Shown piece by piece: positions 11,640 through 22,704 of a DNA stretch of 64,000 nucleotides; position 1 is the first letter of the stretch; the number at the start of each line of letters is the position of its first letter. The notes beneath the pieces were generated by a model that made no database searches, was not told the DNA's origin, and was given only the letters and a program-made list of their open reading frames with translations. The translations under genes and the position numbers were made by a program. Source of the DNA: Ostrinia nubilalis. Its lineage: Eukaryota; Arthropoda; Insecta; Lepidoptera; Crambidae. The stretch lies in the NCBI RefSeq assembly GCF_963855985.1, contig NC_087098.1, positions 12,358,501-12,422,500 on the forward strand. The letters are read 5' to 3'.

Positions 11640-11705
11640 CCCTGCCACCACTTCGGGACATACTGGCTGGTACTGAGAAGAAGTGTCAGAAGAAACTCAC
11701 CTTCA
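11640..11705 (-). repeat. LINE 3' region fragment
   Basis: On the minus strand this reads GTGAGTTTCTTCTGACACTT then CTTCTCAGTACCAGCC. The pattern GAGTTTCTT..CGC..CTTCT..CTCAGCACC also occurs at 39738-39772 and at 61952-61985, downstream of a LINE reverse-transcriptase end. It is therefore taken as a fragment of that 3' untranslated region. Confidence 0.5.
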
Positions 11706-12188
11706 TAAGAATACCGTCCAACGACGTCAAAGACAAGTACTAGTAGTACTTCTTTTAATGAAGTCAAGTCCCAATAAAAACAACAAACCAAATTCCACAC
11801 AGGTGCAAATTTTTTCTCCTTATAAGTTCTTACTTTTCCCAAATGTCCAATTATCAAATTAACCATTCACAAACTCCATCTCAAGCTCTCAATTATGAAC
11901 AATCGCTGATTCCGCAACAAAATAAACTTTTATCCACCATCAAATGCATTTCTGTTAAACAAGCCAAGATAACAGGTAGCCGCAATTATTTCTGTGAAGT
12001 AGAAAGTATTAAATTACATGCCTGGAGTCCGGCCTAGATAAAACTTTTAGTTTGGGCGATTTTTCACACGATAAGTCTTTTCCGTTGCCATAGCTTTTAC
12101 GCAATGGACGTGAGTGTAGTGGGTCCACTACAACTGCAATGCAATGGTACCAATGCAGTAACTGCTGCGCTACTTAGACGATTAGGTA

Positions 12189-12362
12189 TCACACTGCACC
12201 GCGCTCCGCCGCGGTCCGCGTGAATTCATATAAAAAAATCCCGCGCGCAGACGCGTTGTCAGTGTGTTGTGCCGCGCGTGTTTTCTATACAAACTGAGGT
12301 ACTTGCATACAATGATTAAATCTGTCGTCCCGCGTACCGCGGCGGAGCGCGGCGCAGTGTGA
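12189..12362. mobile_element. GC-rich MITE (about 174 bp)
   Basis: The left arm TCACACTGCACCGCGCTCCG and right arm GGAGCGCGGCGCAGTGTGA are inverted repeats, extending to about 33 bp with CCGCCGCGG. Both ends are far more GC-rich than the surroundings. No duplication is certain, so the outer limits may be a few bases off. Confidence 0.7.
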
Positions 12363-13211
12363 TAATCACCTTAAGGTAAATAAGATAGATTTCATAAATG
12401 CTACTGACAACGCCACTCTTGTAGCAGAGTTTTGGGCTGACACTGTGTAGGATTGTTGTCACACGACAAGAAGAAGAAAAAGAAGATAGTTATGTGGCAT
12501 CTCATGAACATTAGGGTAGACTGTTTAATGAATGAATTCGCTCTTTAAAATAATTCTGTCGCTCTCTCTATTACAGCTAATGATAATAAAAATAGTTAAG
12601 GAGTGTCCGATGTAAGATGGAAGGAACGTGTTTTTCTGTCTTTTTGTTTCTGTTTACTTACGAAAGACGTATGTTTTAACTCATAACTAAAAAAATGTAT
12701 TGAATAAAATGAAAGTGCATAATATTTACTAAATCCTTCAATATCATGCAAATACACATAAACATAAATAATATATTACTTTGACCTTGTTTATTAAGAT
12801 AAAATTTTGGAAGTAGGTATTCAGTGAATTTTACTACTCTTCATCTGCCTCCAGGAAATGAACACACTGAAACAACTTCTCCATTGTGTCTTTAATGTCT
12901 TTATTGTTTTAGATTTCAACAATCGCAAGGAATGGGGACGTTTTATTTGCCCAATTTAAAACGTTACTGTTAACTAGAGTTGCCGCGAATAGTGGTTATA
13001 GCGAATAGTCGAATACCGATTAATCGCCATTCACTTTGGCGAATAGTCGAATAACTCGACATTACTATTCGACATAAAAACATTAAAATTATTTCTTATT
13101 TCTTCTAAGGTTGTGAGAAAAGAAAACAATAAAGTTAAAGAAATCTGTTTCATGTTATACATACCTAGATAGTATGTAGTAAATTTTGGGCATGTTTTAA
13201 AGAATCATCTA

Positions 13212-13949
13212 CAGGGTGGAAACAATAAGTGATCTCACTTGATTATTTCTAAACTACACAAGATATCGAAAAACTGGTTACTGATTCTAAATTTGCTTCA
13301 CGAGCTCTTTCGAACAGTACCAATAATAGGTTACAAAATAAACTGGAACTATCCGAAAATTCAATGTTTCCAGCTTCCATAATAAATGTATGCCAACCAC
13401 ACAATATTAGAAATGTTTTTTCTTTTAATTAAATAATAAACTTAAAATAAACTCATAATTATGCATTCTTATCTAGAATTAGTTATGGCAAACATTAGTT
13501 TTAATCCTTACTTGCTATAATATTATCAAGAGATGAGTGCCTTGATTGTGGTAGTACTAAATTTATGGAAGATGGAAACATAGATTTTTTGGATAGATCC
13601 AGTTTATTCTGTAACCTATTGTTAGTACCGTTACGTAGTAGTTACCGGATAGAGCTCGTGAAACACTTTCAGGATCTGTAACCAGGTTTACGATATCTTG
13701 TGTAGTTTTTAATATTACGTGGCTTTACCAAATGTATGGAACCTAACAATATACAATGTATCCATTATGTGCAATAAATAAATAAATAAATAAACATTGA
13801 ATTTTCGGATAGATCCAGATTATTCTGTAACCTACAATCGATACCGTTTGATAGATCTCATGAAGCACTTTCAGGATCAATAACTAGTTTTTTTATATCT
13901 GGTATAATTTAGAAATAATCGAATGAGATCACTTATCGTTTCCACCCTG
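13212..13949. mobile_element. TA-flanked MITE with three repeat arms, nested in the hAT
   Basis: It is bounded by TA (13210-13211, 13950-13951) with ends CAGGGTGGAAACAATAAGTG and its inverse CACTTATCGTTTCCACCCTG. The arm at 13212-13390 is repeated in inverted orientation twice, at about 13556-13720 and 13797-13949, giving one arm facing two tandem arms. An AAAT microsatellite near 13772-13792 separates the latter two. TA duplication and CAGGG ends suggest a Tc1/mariner-related element. It abuts the transposase frame, so it inserted into an older hAT. Confidence 0.8.
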
Positions 13950-13953
13950 TATA

Positions 13954-14274
13954 GAGCAACCTACTAAAGAGCACCCCAAGAGTGCCACTGCTGAAGAAAT
14001 CGCCCACTACATCGCATTAGCAAAGGCTGACAGAAAAATAAACCCATATGAATGGTGGACTTTGAGTACCAATAAGAATAGATTTCCTATATTAAGTAAG
14101 CTTGCTAAACGATACTTAATCACACCAGCAAGCTCTGTTTATTCAGAAAGACTATTTTCCGAGGCAGGTTTATTTACGAGGAAAAACGAAACCGACTTGC
14201 TCCCGAACGTGCAGAAAAAAATTTTTTTTTGCACCACAATCTGCCTGTGTTGGATTTAAAATATTAATTTAAAA
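13954..14274 (+). pseudogene. hAT transposase C-terminal remnant (dimerisation domain), frameshifted
   Basis: An open frame starts directly at the edge of the nested MITE and includes NPYEWW and the hAT dimerisation signature SSVYSERLFSEAG, followed by a KNETDLLP stretch. At 14213-14231 an A-run followed by a T-run shifts the frame: the listed frame stops at 14259. The +1 frame continues with the family-like ending FLHHNLPVLDLKY to a stop near 14274. In intact family members this region assembles the transposase oligomer and part of its catalytic core. Here the N-terminal zinc finger and catalytic segments are gone, so it is inactive. Confidence 0.85.
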
Positions 14275-14519
14275 GCCTAACTAATTTAATTTCATGAATA
14301 TGATAGGCACAGGTACATTGTTTTATTAGGGAAATAATAAAAATATGATTGTTTTTAACTCATTAGTTTTTTTGTTCACTAAAAGTTTATTTTAGACGAC
14401 TATTCGCCGAATGCCGAATAATACTAGGTATTATTCGGTATTCGACGAATATCAAAAAAATGACGAGTAATGCCGAATACCGAATAATAGCGAGTATTCG
14501 CGGCAACTGTACTGTTAAC

Positions 14520-15269
14520 GTATTGTTTGTAATCGCATATATTATCTTAGCAATCTAGGACAATCTCTTTATACCCAAACTACTCTATAACTTGATTAAA
14601 TTGTATCAACAAGTATAACACAGTTAACCCAATTAAACACGCTTTTTACCACGCTTTTTGTGAATGTACCCACTGCAAACTCGTTAGCTTTACATCAAAC
14701 CCTAGTGGTTTTTAAAGCTATCTAAATGTAATTGTCTCAATGTAACTGTCTTTAAGTTGTTAAATAAATTAAAAAAAAAAAAAACCACCCAGTTCCAAAA
14801 TAACAAAGTTTTAATCTTTAAAAAATTTGAATCTATGTAGATGAGGAAATTATAAATTGTCATGAACATTCTTTGATCTGCCGCAAACGTTTTTAATATT
14901 AACAAGACAATAGATCGTACATTAACCAAAAGGAGATTAAGTAGGTCCACTCCCTCAATTGTATAACAGCTATGGTCAGTGCGAGCGACGCTTTAGCTAT
15001 AGCTTTTTCTATAATTCTGAATCATAAAGCGCTTTAGCAGGGTAAAATGAGAAGTTATTAATATAAAAGAGGATAAGGCAAGAGATCGATCTTGTGATAG
15101 CTATATTATTTTTCAAAGACATAGCAAACATACAACTTTATTGAATCGGTAATACTACTTAAAGTTTGTGAGGGATATAGGACTATCGTGAGCGATATCA
15201 TGATCTTGTGAATGGATATGACACTAAAAATATTGAAGACATTCAGGGTTCGCAATCTTTTTGAGCCAC
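14520..15269. other. No feature seen
   Basis: AT-rich sequence with a poly-A run at about 14768-14784. No gene or bounded repeat was identified. Confidence 0.4.
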
Positions 15270-15272
15270 TTA

Positions 15273-15404
15273 GGGCTGATTTTTGAATCGTCAGTTAACT
15301 TTTAACTGAAGAATAAATTTGGAGCAGTTTTAGTATGGGAAAAGTGTCAAAATAACAATTTTACTCTTCAGCTAAAAGATATCTGATGATTGTAAAATCA
15401 GCCC
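15273..15404. mobile_element. TTA-flanked MITE, GGGCTGATTTT family (132 bp)
   Basis: The ends GGGCTGATTTTTGAATCGTC and TGATTGTAAAATCAGCCC are inverted repeats with a few differences. TTA duplications lie at 15270-15272 and 15405-15407. A second inner pair (AACTGAAGAATAA against TTACTCTTCAGCT) extends the fold. The TWA site again suggests PIF/Harbinger mobilisation. Confidence 0.78.
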
Positions 15405-15407
15405 TTA

Positions 15408-17272
15408 GTTCATTAACATTAATATCAATAAACTTAGAAAATATCAATTTAATAAGAACATGAGTCACTTGGGTGTGGCTTCTGCATCAAGATCTATTAC
15501 GCCGCTTACTTGGATCGGCGAAACAAAAACAAGAATCCGTTATTGTTCCTCAAATATGCATATTTCGTGGACTGCTTATGTAAATCAATTCATAATAAAT
15601 ATTTTGATTCCACGTTAACGAGTAGGTGAAGTTTGTATTCAGCTCGTTGGTGCCTCGTTATGGCAGAATATAGTGTTGTGTTTAACATAATATCGTTATT
15701 TATTGCAAAAACCCTTACATTTTGAACTTGGGTTCGATGACATTTGGATCCCATTTTATCGGTTTTAGAATGTCGTCGATCACATAAATTTGGATTATTG
15801 TATGGAAATCCTTGTTTTATAACTCAATCTTCGATTCCATATTTCTCAAAGCTGTCTATAAAACATTAATGTAACTTATCAAGATTTGAATATATTAAAA
15901 AATAACAACTTATTTTACCAGGTGGCCGAACAGACGTTATCCTATCATTGAAGATACCCGTAAAAAAAGAATAGAAAGTAGTAATTATACACAAAAAATC
16001 GGTAAACATCAAGTTTGATGCACAAACATCTTGCTTTAAAAATACACTTTGGACTGTTCTGATGATTTGAAACAAAAGATAGCCCAAATCGTTCTCTAGT
16101 TATGAACATACCCTTATTTTTGATTTATACAAACATTATTAAATTCAGATGGCATCTCAAGTAATTTCCATCCAGTATCTATCAGCAGTAACACATCCTT
16201 ACGTCAAAAAACTGGATTCCATGACGGCAGGAGCTTAAAAAATAACGAGATACAGCGTGTTCTGATTGACAGGCTTGCTTGTTAAAACTTTACAATACTC
16301 GGTTCAAAAACTACACTATTGTATGTCAGGCCTGTAGTTTTCATTGCAATATGCACCTAGTGCTTAATAGAATAGAACTTACTCATGTTTAGTGTTGAAA
16401 AAGTCCATACAATTAAGTAGGAGTGTTTTCTGGAGCAATGCAGTTTGTATGTGTAGTATTTCATCATTTAAAGATTACATGCAAATCATGAAATGCATAC
16501 ATTTGCCCAAAAATGATATTGATTTTGCTAATAATAACTTTATTATAATGAGACTTACTCTTGATTATAATTACTTTGTATAATTAAGAATGAAGCTTTA
16601 TCTTTGAATCGACCGGCACTTCGTTCATCAAAATCTGTCAATTATCAATTTGATTCAATAAATTAGTTGTCAGTTGTTACTCGTGGCTTGAACCCTTTAA
16701 ATTAATTAGTATAGCCAACTCCAATTGACTGTAAATTCCTAATTGATTAAAATTGTATCAGTTTGCGGCCCAGTCGAGTTTGAAATAACAGTCGTTCTTC
16801 GATCTCGATGTATTTTGATTTAATTGTGAAGAGATGATATTATTGGAAGACTAAGTTTACAATTTAATGTTTAAAATTGGTTGAATGTGATGATGCTAAA
16901 TACGCATAGCGTTTTTTGAATGATGATAATATAGAGCCGATGATGTTGTAGTTATTATATACTTTGGTGTTATTTCTCAACAGAAATGTATCTTCTGTCA
17001 CTGAGATCTATTACATTAGGTACTACGTTACTTTTTTCATACGTAAGTACCTAATTTCCGGGAAAAAAGATTGATATTGAATTCAATAAGTGGAATGGGT
17101 GTTACAAGTGGAACACAGTGGAAATTTATGTTTACATCTCTAGAATAAAAAAAATACTTAATTTTTCATTACTATGTAAATCGTCTTAAGTCGATTGGTT
17201 TGGTATAGGCGTTTGACGTGGGTCAATAGTACTGAGAGCTTTAAGTTACGTATGTAAGTACCTACTGAATTA
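15408..17272. other. No feature seen
   Basis: Long AT-rich tract. The short open frames have no recognisable domain and no conserved context. Confidence 0.45.
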
Positions 17273-17809
17273 TACAGGGTGTCCCGTAATGTAACGTCAA
17301 GCCGGAACTGGGTGTTGAGACAAGTTGTGCTGGTTATCAGAAAAATATAAAAAAAAATCTATGTGGCATATTTTAAAAATAATAGGCATTTAAAAAAATT
17401 CAAAAAATTCTACTCCAGGTGACGGTCCTTTTGCTCGTGTTGCCACAAATCTTCACTTTTTCCAAATTTTTTTTTTGTTATGTAACCCTGAATAATGCTT
17501 CTCTAAATTGTTATCAAAATTACAAAACCAGCTGCTCCAGCTTGGACGAAAAAAATACATTATTCCCAAAAAAATTTTCAAAATAAAAATTTTGCCTAGT
17601 TTAAACTGACTGTACTGAAAAAAAATTGTACTACGCGAGTATGGCAAGTGACGTCATAATTTGGCGCATTTAGTAAGGATTCCAAAATGGTATAACACTT
17701 GGTAAATTCTTGCTGTAATTGTCGACAATTTTTGGTTTTTTGGAAATAATCCCATTTTTAACTTTATCTACCTTGGTTAAAAATTATTATTCTAATGAAA
17801 CCAAAATTC

Positions 17810-17896
17810 AAGTTTCTGTGACTGACTACCGTACAATCAGTCACAGAAACTTTTGTCACCATGACAGTAATTAGTAGTTGACATACTGTGACAAAA
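17810..17896. repeat. Two adjacent hairpins in the foldback loop
   Basis: The first has a perfect 16-bp stem (AAGTTTCTGTGACTGA at 17810-17825, complement at 17837-17852) with an 11-nt loop. The second pairs TTTTGTCAC (17851-17859) with GTGACAAAA (17888-17896). The stems share the GTGAC/GTCAC word, so the loop may itself derive from an inverted repeat. Confidence 0.75.
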
Positions 17897-17952
17897 GTCA
17901 CCCGTGCGCGCGCGCCTTTACTACCTGCCCTGCCTGCACTTGTACTTGGTAA

Positions 17953-18517
17953 CAGGGATAATAAGGATATGAAGTTTCGGTTATGGATACGGTTACGGAT
18001 ATTAGAATAATATTATACCGGTTTCGGTTACGGTCACGGATATGAAATCATTTCAGATTATCCGAAAGTCTCGGATAATTTCGGTTACGGAATTATTAGA
18101 ATTTCAAAAATGTAGGTATAATACAAATAGCAAGATGCTGCGTGAGCGTGACCCACATAGCTACTTTATGTACCAACTAAGACGACACCTATGTATGATA
18201 AAGGTAAAACAGGCTGGCATATTAGATGGTGCCAGCGAATGCCAGACAAGTTGGTAACAAATATTAAGATTTAAGGTACAATTCCAAGACGGGCCGCAGA
18301 CCGCAAACTGCAACCGCAAACTGCAAAACTATGAAATCGGCAGCGCGGCATTGCAGCTGCGGCGTGTATACTGCAAATTTCATAGAGTTTTGCAGTTTCG
18401 CCTTTATCCGAAACTATCCGTAACTTTTGAATCAGTTTCGGTTACGGTTATGGACGTTTTTTTATTTCGGATATCCGATAGTTTCGGTTACGGTTACGGA
18501 TATCCATAACATCCCTG
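17953..18517. mobile_element. hAT-type MITE nested in the foldback loop (565 bp)
   Basis: A perfect 8-bp duplication, CTTGGTAA, flanks it at 17945-17952 and 18518-18525. It starts CAGGGATAATAAGGATATG and ends CATAACATCCCTG. Both subterminal regions are full of TTTCGGTTACGG and GGATATCC motifs in several orientations, a subterminal-repeat pattern common in hAT elements. There is no transposase. The exact duplication shows it inserted after the host element was in place and has not been rearranged at its ends. Confidence 0.88.
18300..18405. repeat. GC-rich palindrome inside the nested hAT MITE
   Basis: CGCAAACTGCAAAACTATGA (from 18315) pairs with TCATAGAGTTTTGCAGTTTCG (ending 18400) around a GC-rich core with GCAGCTGC. 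The unit CCGCAAACTGCAA is duplicated on the left side. Composition differs sharply from the surrounding TTTCGGTTACGG motifs, so it is probably a third-level insertion. No duplication was identified. Confidence 0.6.
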
Positions 18518-19127
18518 CTTGGTAAGATGGCCCTCTCCGTCCCGCTCATACCTTTTAAAATGGCTTCTCCACCTCACTTAAGCCAGAAACTTAAATTTTG
18601 GGCACATTAGAATAATATTTTTAACCAAGGTAGATAAAGTTAAAAACGAAATTATTTCCAATAAACAAAAATTGTCGACAATTACAGCAAGATTTTACAA
18701 AGTGATAAACCATTTTGGAATCCTTACTAAATGAGCCAAATTATGACGTCACTTGCCACACTCGCGTAATACAATTTTTTTTCAGTACAGTCAGTTTAAA
18801 CTAGGCAACATTTTTATTTTGATATTCTTTTTGGGAATAATGTATTTTTTTCATCCAAGTTGGAGCAGCTGGTTTTGTAATTTTGATAACAATTTAGAGA
18901 AGCACTATTCAGGGTTACATAACAAAAAAAAAATTTGGAAAAAGTGAAGATTTGTGGCAACACGAGTAAAAGGACCGTCACCTGGAGTAGAATTTTTTGA
19001 TTTTTTTTAAATGCCTATTATTTTTAAAATATGCCACATAGATTTTTTTTTATATTTTTCTGATAACCAGCACAACTTGCCTCAACACCCAGTTCCGGCT
19101 TGACGTTACATTACGGGACACCCTGTA

Positions 19128-20812
19128 TACCCTTTGTTAAATTTAAGTGTACAATGCCCTAACCAAACTGTAACAAAAGACTAAAACAAACACCGGATGT
19201 TAAGTGAAACAGAAATAAATTTACAGCTACTGAAAAAATCAATTAAACACCTAAAAAGCTGTTCGAATGCAAGAAATTGTGTCAAGCTCTCGCATATAGC
19301 AAAAACCAAACGTTTCTCTTAACGGATCGTCAACAACAAATAACGCTTGTGAATCCAAAGATTTGTTAAACCAGTCACTATTACTGAAGACTTAAAGTAA
19401 AATATCCCTAGAGAGCATGATTTGGCAGCGGCAAATAACTTTGAGGAATAAATCACAAGAAAGGATAAAAACGAAAGTGTGCGTTCGGGTAGAAAATTTA
19501 TTTCTTTCCTCTACATTTCGGTGGTTCTTGTAAAAGTTTTAATTATTTGCCGGATATGGTGCGGGATGAACGCTCGGCTCGTCGTTCGTTTTTAGGTGAC
19601 AGCGAATGAAGACGTTCTTTGTTTAAATTCGAGGGTTGTTTCGAATTTCGTACTGGCTGTTGGCAGTGGTATTGCTTGTGGAAATTCGTTTTTAGAAAAA
19701 AAATGATTTTTTTTCTTGGCAGACTTACTTCTTTCGTGCCAGTGTGATTAGTTTTTTTTTGTTTGCAAAGAAGATGGTAGCAATGACATTTTGGTAGTTT
19801 AAACTCTCGTACAAAGTCACTTAAGTCCAAGCACAGTTTAAAAACACCAAGTAAAATCCTGATAAAATCTCCAACTACCTTGAAGTCATCAAGAAAATAT
19901 TACACAAAATGGTCACGTAGAGTCCGTTGGATCATCCGAGATTGCTCCATAACCACGGTCCTTCTTAAAGCACTGTCCGTGTACAGAATAAGGAATGGTG
20001 GCAGGGCAGATAAAAACGGCATCGGTCATTAGGGCGAAGCCCAGACATCTTCATTGCGTAGGTTTAATGCTATCAACCGGTACCTTAGGATGTAGTCAAT
20101 GACCAGTTTAAAAGTATTTCTGAGTGTTTTCGTCGGTAGTATAAAAGGCAATGAAGAAAACCTAAATATCTATGGTGGTTTTATAATATCTTGTATAATA
20201 TTGTACAATAAGATTAATATTATAAGAAGAGAATCGAGACACAAAAGAAATCAATTGTTACCGCGGTCTCATGCGACCACTTGGACGAGTTAGAAGTTAA
20301 CTTGATTAGACCCTACACATTTTTGTTGAGTTGTATTATAAAACCATTTCAAAGAAATATCTACAAAAACAAATTTTAATCATGAATTAATTCGAATGAT
20401 CTGTGTGCATGCAGCTTTAGAAGACAATGCCATACACAGCAGATTAAATTCAAAATTGAATTCAGCAGTGCCACGGATTCCTCTGGTTATTTGCACATAT
20501 AGCAGTGAGCATATCGGACCGATGTAAAGCCATAAAAGCTTACGTTCTTATCGTCCTGTGAGTTAAGATGGCGACAATACTTCTTTATAAATATTTCTTG
20601 AGGGAATATTTTGTCCTCACAAACATGATGCCTCAAAAATTTTGAGGTGACACTAATTTCACTACCTTGGCATCGAACCTAAAAGGCCCTCCTATACAAG
20701 CGTACCTATATCAGTTTAAGGTGTTTACCACAGGAGTAAATTTTAGGTCACTACGAGAACAGGGTAGGTACTCGTATACTTAATACATAATATTAATGAA
20801 AACTATCACTTA
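19128..20812. other. No feature seen
   Basis: AT-rich. A 95-codon minus-strand frame (19543-19830) has no recognisable domain and is not called. Confidence 0.4.
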
Positions 20813-20813
20813 C

Positions 20814-21080
20814 CTCGTGACTATCACTTATCTTGTCTCGAGCTCGCGTCGCACTTATATTTCACTTGATCCACACTTTTCACCAATTTGTACACACTAA
20901 TTAATGTATTTATTGTGCAATACTAATTGCTAATAATCTTTTTTTATAAGTATTAAAAAATATAAAGTATTTATTGGTTCCACAAACTGATTCACAATGA
21001 TATTCCACCGAAAAACGCAAAAAAAATCCCAGTTAAACGGGAGCGTCGCGCGACCCGACCGACGACTTTTGACAACTGTC
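20814..21080 (-). promoter_or_regulatory. Candidate promoter and non-coding first exon, minus strand
   Basis: On the minus strand a GC-rich block (GTCGGTCGGGTCGCGCGACG, about 21037-21068) is followed by roughly 220 bp without a long frame. It ends TCACGAG directly before GTAAGT, an excellent splice donor (exon end 20814, intron from 20813). The GC-rich block stands out from AT-rich flanks and resembles a start region followed by a 5' untranslated exon. No downstream coding exon was found in the first 20 kb. This is an inference from composition and one splice site only. Confidence 0.3.
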
Positions 21081-21302
21081 TAAAAACACAACTACCGTCC
21101 GAATTCTATTGTCTACTACGTACTGATCTGTTGTTAAAATAGATGCGATATTGCAATAAATTGAGTCATAATAATATGATGTTATTAACCACTGTATCTA
21201 AGTCATATTATGTATTATCTTTTTTTTACCCACAGCTTGAGCTTAGGCCAAAAGCTTCTCTTCTGGTAGTATGATCAAGCTGAAGGTGGAAGCGAGCTTT
21301 AC

Positions 21303-21500
21303 GGAACTATTCTTACCTCTCATTGCCACCGTTGCAACTCCTGTGTAGCCAGGATAGCTCGACTGCCAATAAAAACCTAGCCAGTGAATGTGGAAGTGAG
21401 CTTCCTGAATCTTCAACCATAGAGGAGCCGGTTCTCTTACTCCAGCTGGTGAAACAGTGTTTGTTAAGATTTTGCCTCCACTAGGAATCGAACCCGGGAA
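21303..21500. repeat. Dispersed repeat X, copy 2, next to a tRNA-like B box
   Basis: TTGCAACTCCTGTGTAGCCA and CCAATAAAAACCTAGCCAGT match the copies at 9370 and 62200-62305. Further right, GGAATCGAACCCGGG (21484-21498) is the reverse complement of a pol III B box. On the minus strand this could be the head of a tRNA-derived SINE whose body is repeat X. No matching A box is convincing, so the SINE reading is tentative. Confidence 0.5.
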
Positions 21501-21848
21501 ATAATTTTAACTTCTTACTTTAATAACATGGATTACTCCGTAGCCCGATGTTTGCCCGATGTAATGGGTCCAGTGTTTGTACGCAGTGATTGATGCGCGG
21601 CAATCAATATCCCTTGGAACTCCCAACTTTGGTTAGACACAATTTAACTTTGCTTCGCGTATGGTTACGTTGGCCTAGCATTATTAAAACTGCTGTGCTT
21701 ATATGTAAAATTGAGTGGACAATTTCACAAATGGTTTTGTACAAGCACCAGATGTCCAACACATTCCCAAAAAAGGATTGTTGACCAATTTCAAAAGAAC
21801 AAACACAACAACTGGTTATTTTACTTACCGTAGATTACTTAGAAAAGC

Positions 21849-22099
21849 AATAAATAAATATCCTTGGACATTTTACACTGCGCTTCTAGTCCCAAACTAA
21901 GCAAAGCTTGTACTGTGGGTACTAGACAACGGATATAAACATACTTAAATACTTTTTTTGTAAATACATACTTATTATACACAGATAACACCCAGTCCAA
22001 TACAAACAAATTATGTTCATGCACACAAATGTTTGTACTGCGCGGGAATCGAACCCGCTACCTCCGGAATAGTAGTCCGTTTCGAACCACTACACAAAC
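21849..22099 (-). mobile_element. tRNA-derived SINE, copy 1
   Basis: Read on the minus strand, the head GTGTAGTGGTTCGAAACGG carries an A-box-like motif and GGGTTCGATTCCCGC a pol III B box. The body, GACTGGGTGTTATCTGTGTA onward, and the tail TCCAAGGATATTTATTTA match the element at 57542-57812 in the same order. The tRNA-like head lacks a complete cloverleaf, so it is a SINE rather than a tRNA gene. It has no coding capacity. Confidence 0.8.
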
Positions 22100-22619
22100 T
22101 TACACAACTGAAGAAAAACTTGTCCATTTCCAATCAAACACGATGAAGAAGCTGCATCTTGACATGTCAAAAGAGACACTCTCTTGACTTGTAGTATCTG
22201 GTCCACTATTGAGGAAACAGAGCACAATTTTTAGTTAGTTACTTTTAGTTCAGTTTCATTCTAGGTTTGTGTTTGTTTATTGATTGCAAAGGCAATTTTG
22301 TGTTTTAACAAAGATCCTACATAATTAAAACAGGATTCCTTCAAAGATTAATGAGTGGGATTATATCATTTTCATGAATTTTCCTGGTCAAACCTAAGAG
22401 ATTTGCTGTTGGCGGGAAATTGCTAAGGAATCACGGTGACTGCTCCCCAAAGCAAGACGAAGGCACAAATAGAGCGCTTTGATGTTCGAAATATATCAAC
22501 AGCTATATTGACTGTAGGATACAAGACTGCTTGAAGTTTATTTGTAAATGAAATAACACCAGTTTATGTAACTACGAATGTAAATAACGTCATTGAAATA
22601 ACACCAAAGTCCGGACTTA

Positions 22620-22701
22620 GGCAAAGTTGCACTATTTTACTTTAACTTTGAAAAACGTTAAAAATCTGTCAAACGGTTAAATAATATGGTGCAACTCAGC
22701 C
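22620..22701. mobile_element. TWA-flanked MITE, copy E (internally deleted)
   Basis: The ends GGCAAAGTTGCACTATTTTA and ATGGTGCAACTCAGCC belong to the 118-bp family, but only 82 bp remain because about 36 bp of the centre are missing. TTA flanks lie at 22617-22619 and 22702-22704. Confidence 0.78.
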
Positions 22702-22704
22702 TTA

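Larger units (their letters stand above)
12967..14519 (+). mobile_element. Decayed hAT-family DNA transposon (12975-14511) with 8-bp duplication
   Basis: The 8-bp sequence CTGTTAAC flanks it at 12967-12974 and 14512-14519. The termini are TAGAGTTGCCGCGAATA and, read inward from the right, TACAGTTGCCGCGAATA, differing at one position. Subterminal regions carry many copies of GAATA and CGAATA in both orientations. Inside is a C-terminal transposase remnant (13954-14274) and a separate TA-flanked MITE (13212-13949). An 8-bp duplication plus a dimerisation-domain remnant fits hAT. The N-terminal and catalytic coding is missing, so it is non-autonomous. Confidence 0.85.
17275..19125. mobile_element. 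Long inverted-repeat (foldback) element, TA-flanked, 1851 bp
   Basis: It begins CAGGGTGTCCCGTAATGTAA and ends TTACATTACGGGACACCCTG, with TA at 17273-17274 and 19126-19127. The two arms (17275-17797 and 18605-19125, about 520 bp each) are inverted copies of each other with scattered differences and small indels. The 800-bp loop carries two natural hairpins (17810-17896) and a nested hAT-type MITE. CAGGG ends with a TA target suggest a Tc1/mariner-type non-autonomous element. No transposase is present. Each arm holds the same 64-codon frame (17453-17647 minus, 18753-18947 plus), explained by the arm symmetry. Confidence 0.88.

Noticed and set aside
11266..11661. 131-codon minus-strand frame, the longest in the window
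   Set aside because: No recognisable domain, no splice or promoter context, and its start lies in a LINE 3' region fragment.
22030..22099. Possible tRNA gene on the minus strand
   Set aside because: It has A- and B-box motifs but no complete cloverleaf. It is followed by a body and tail shared with 57542-57812, so it is a SINE.
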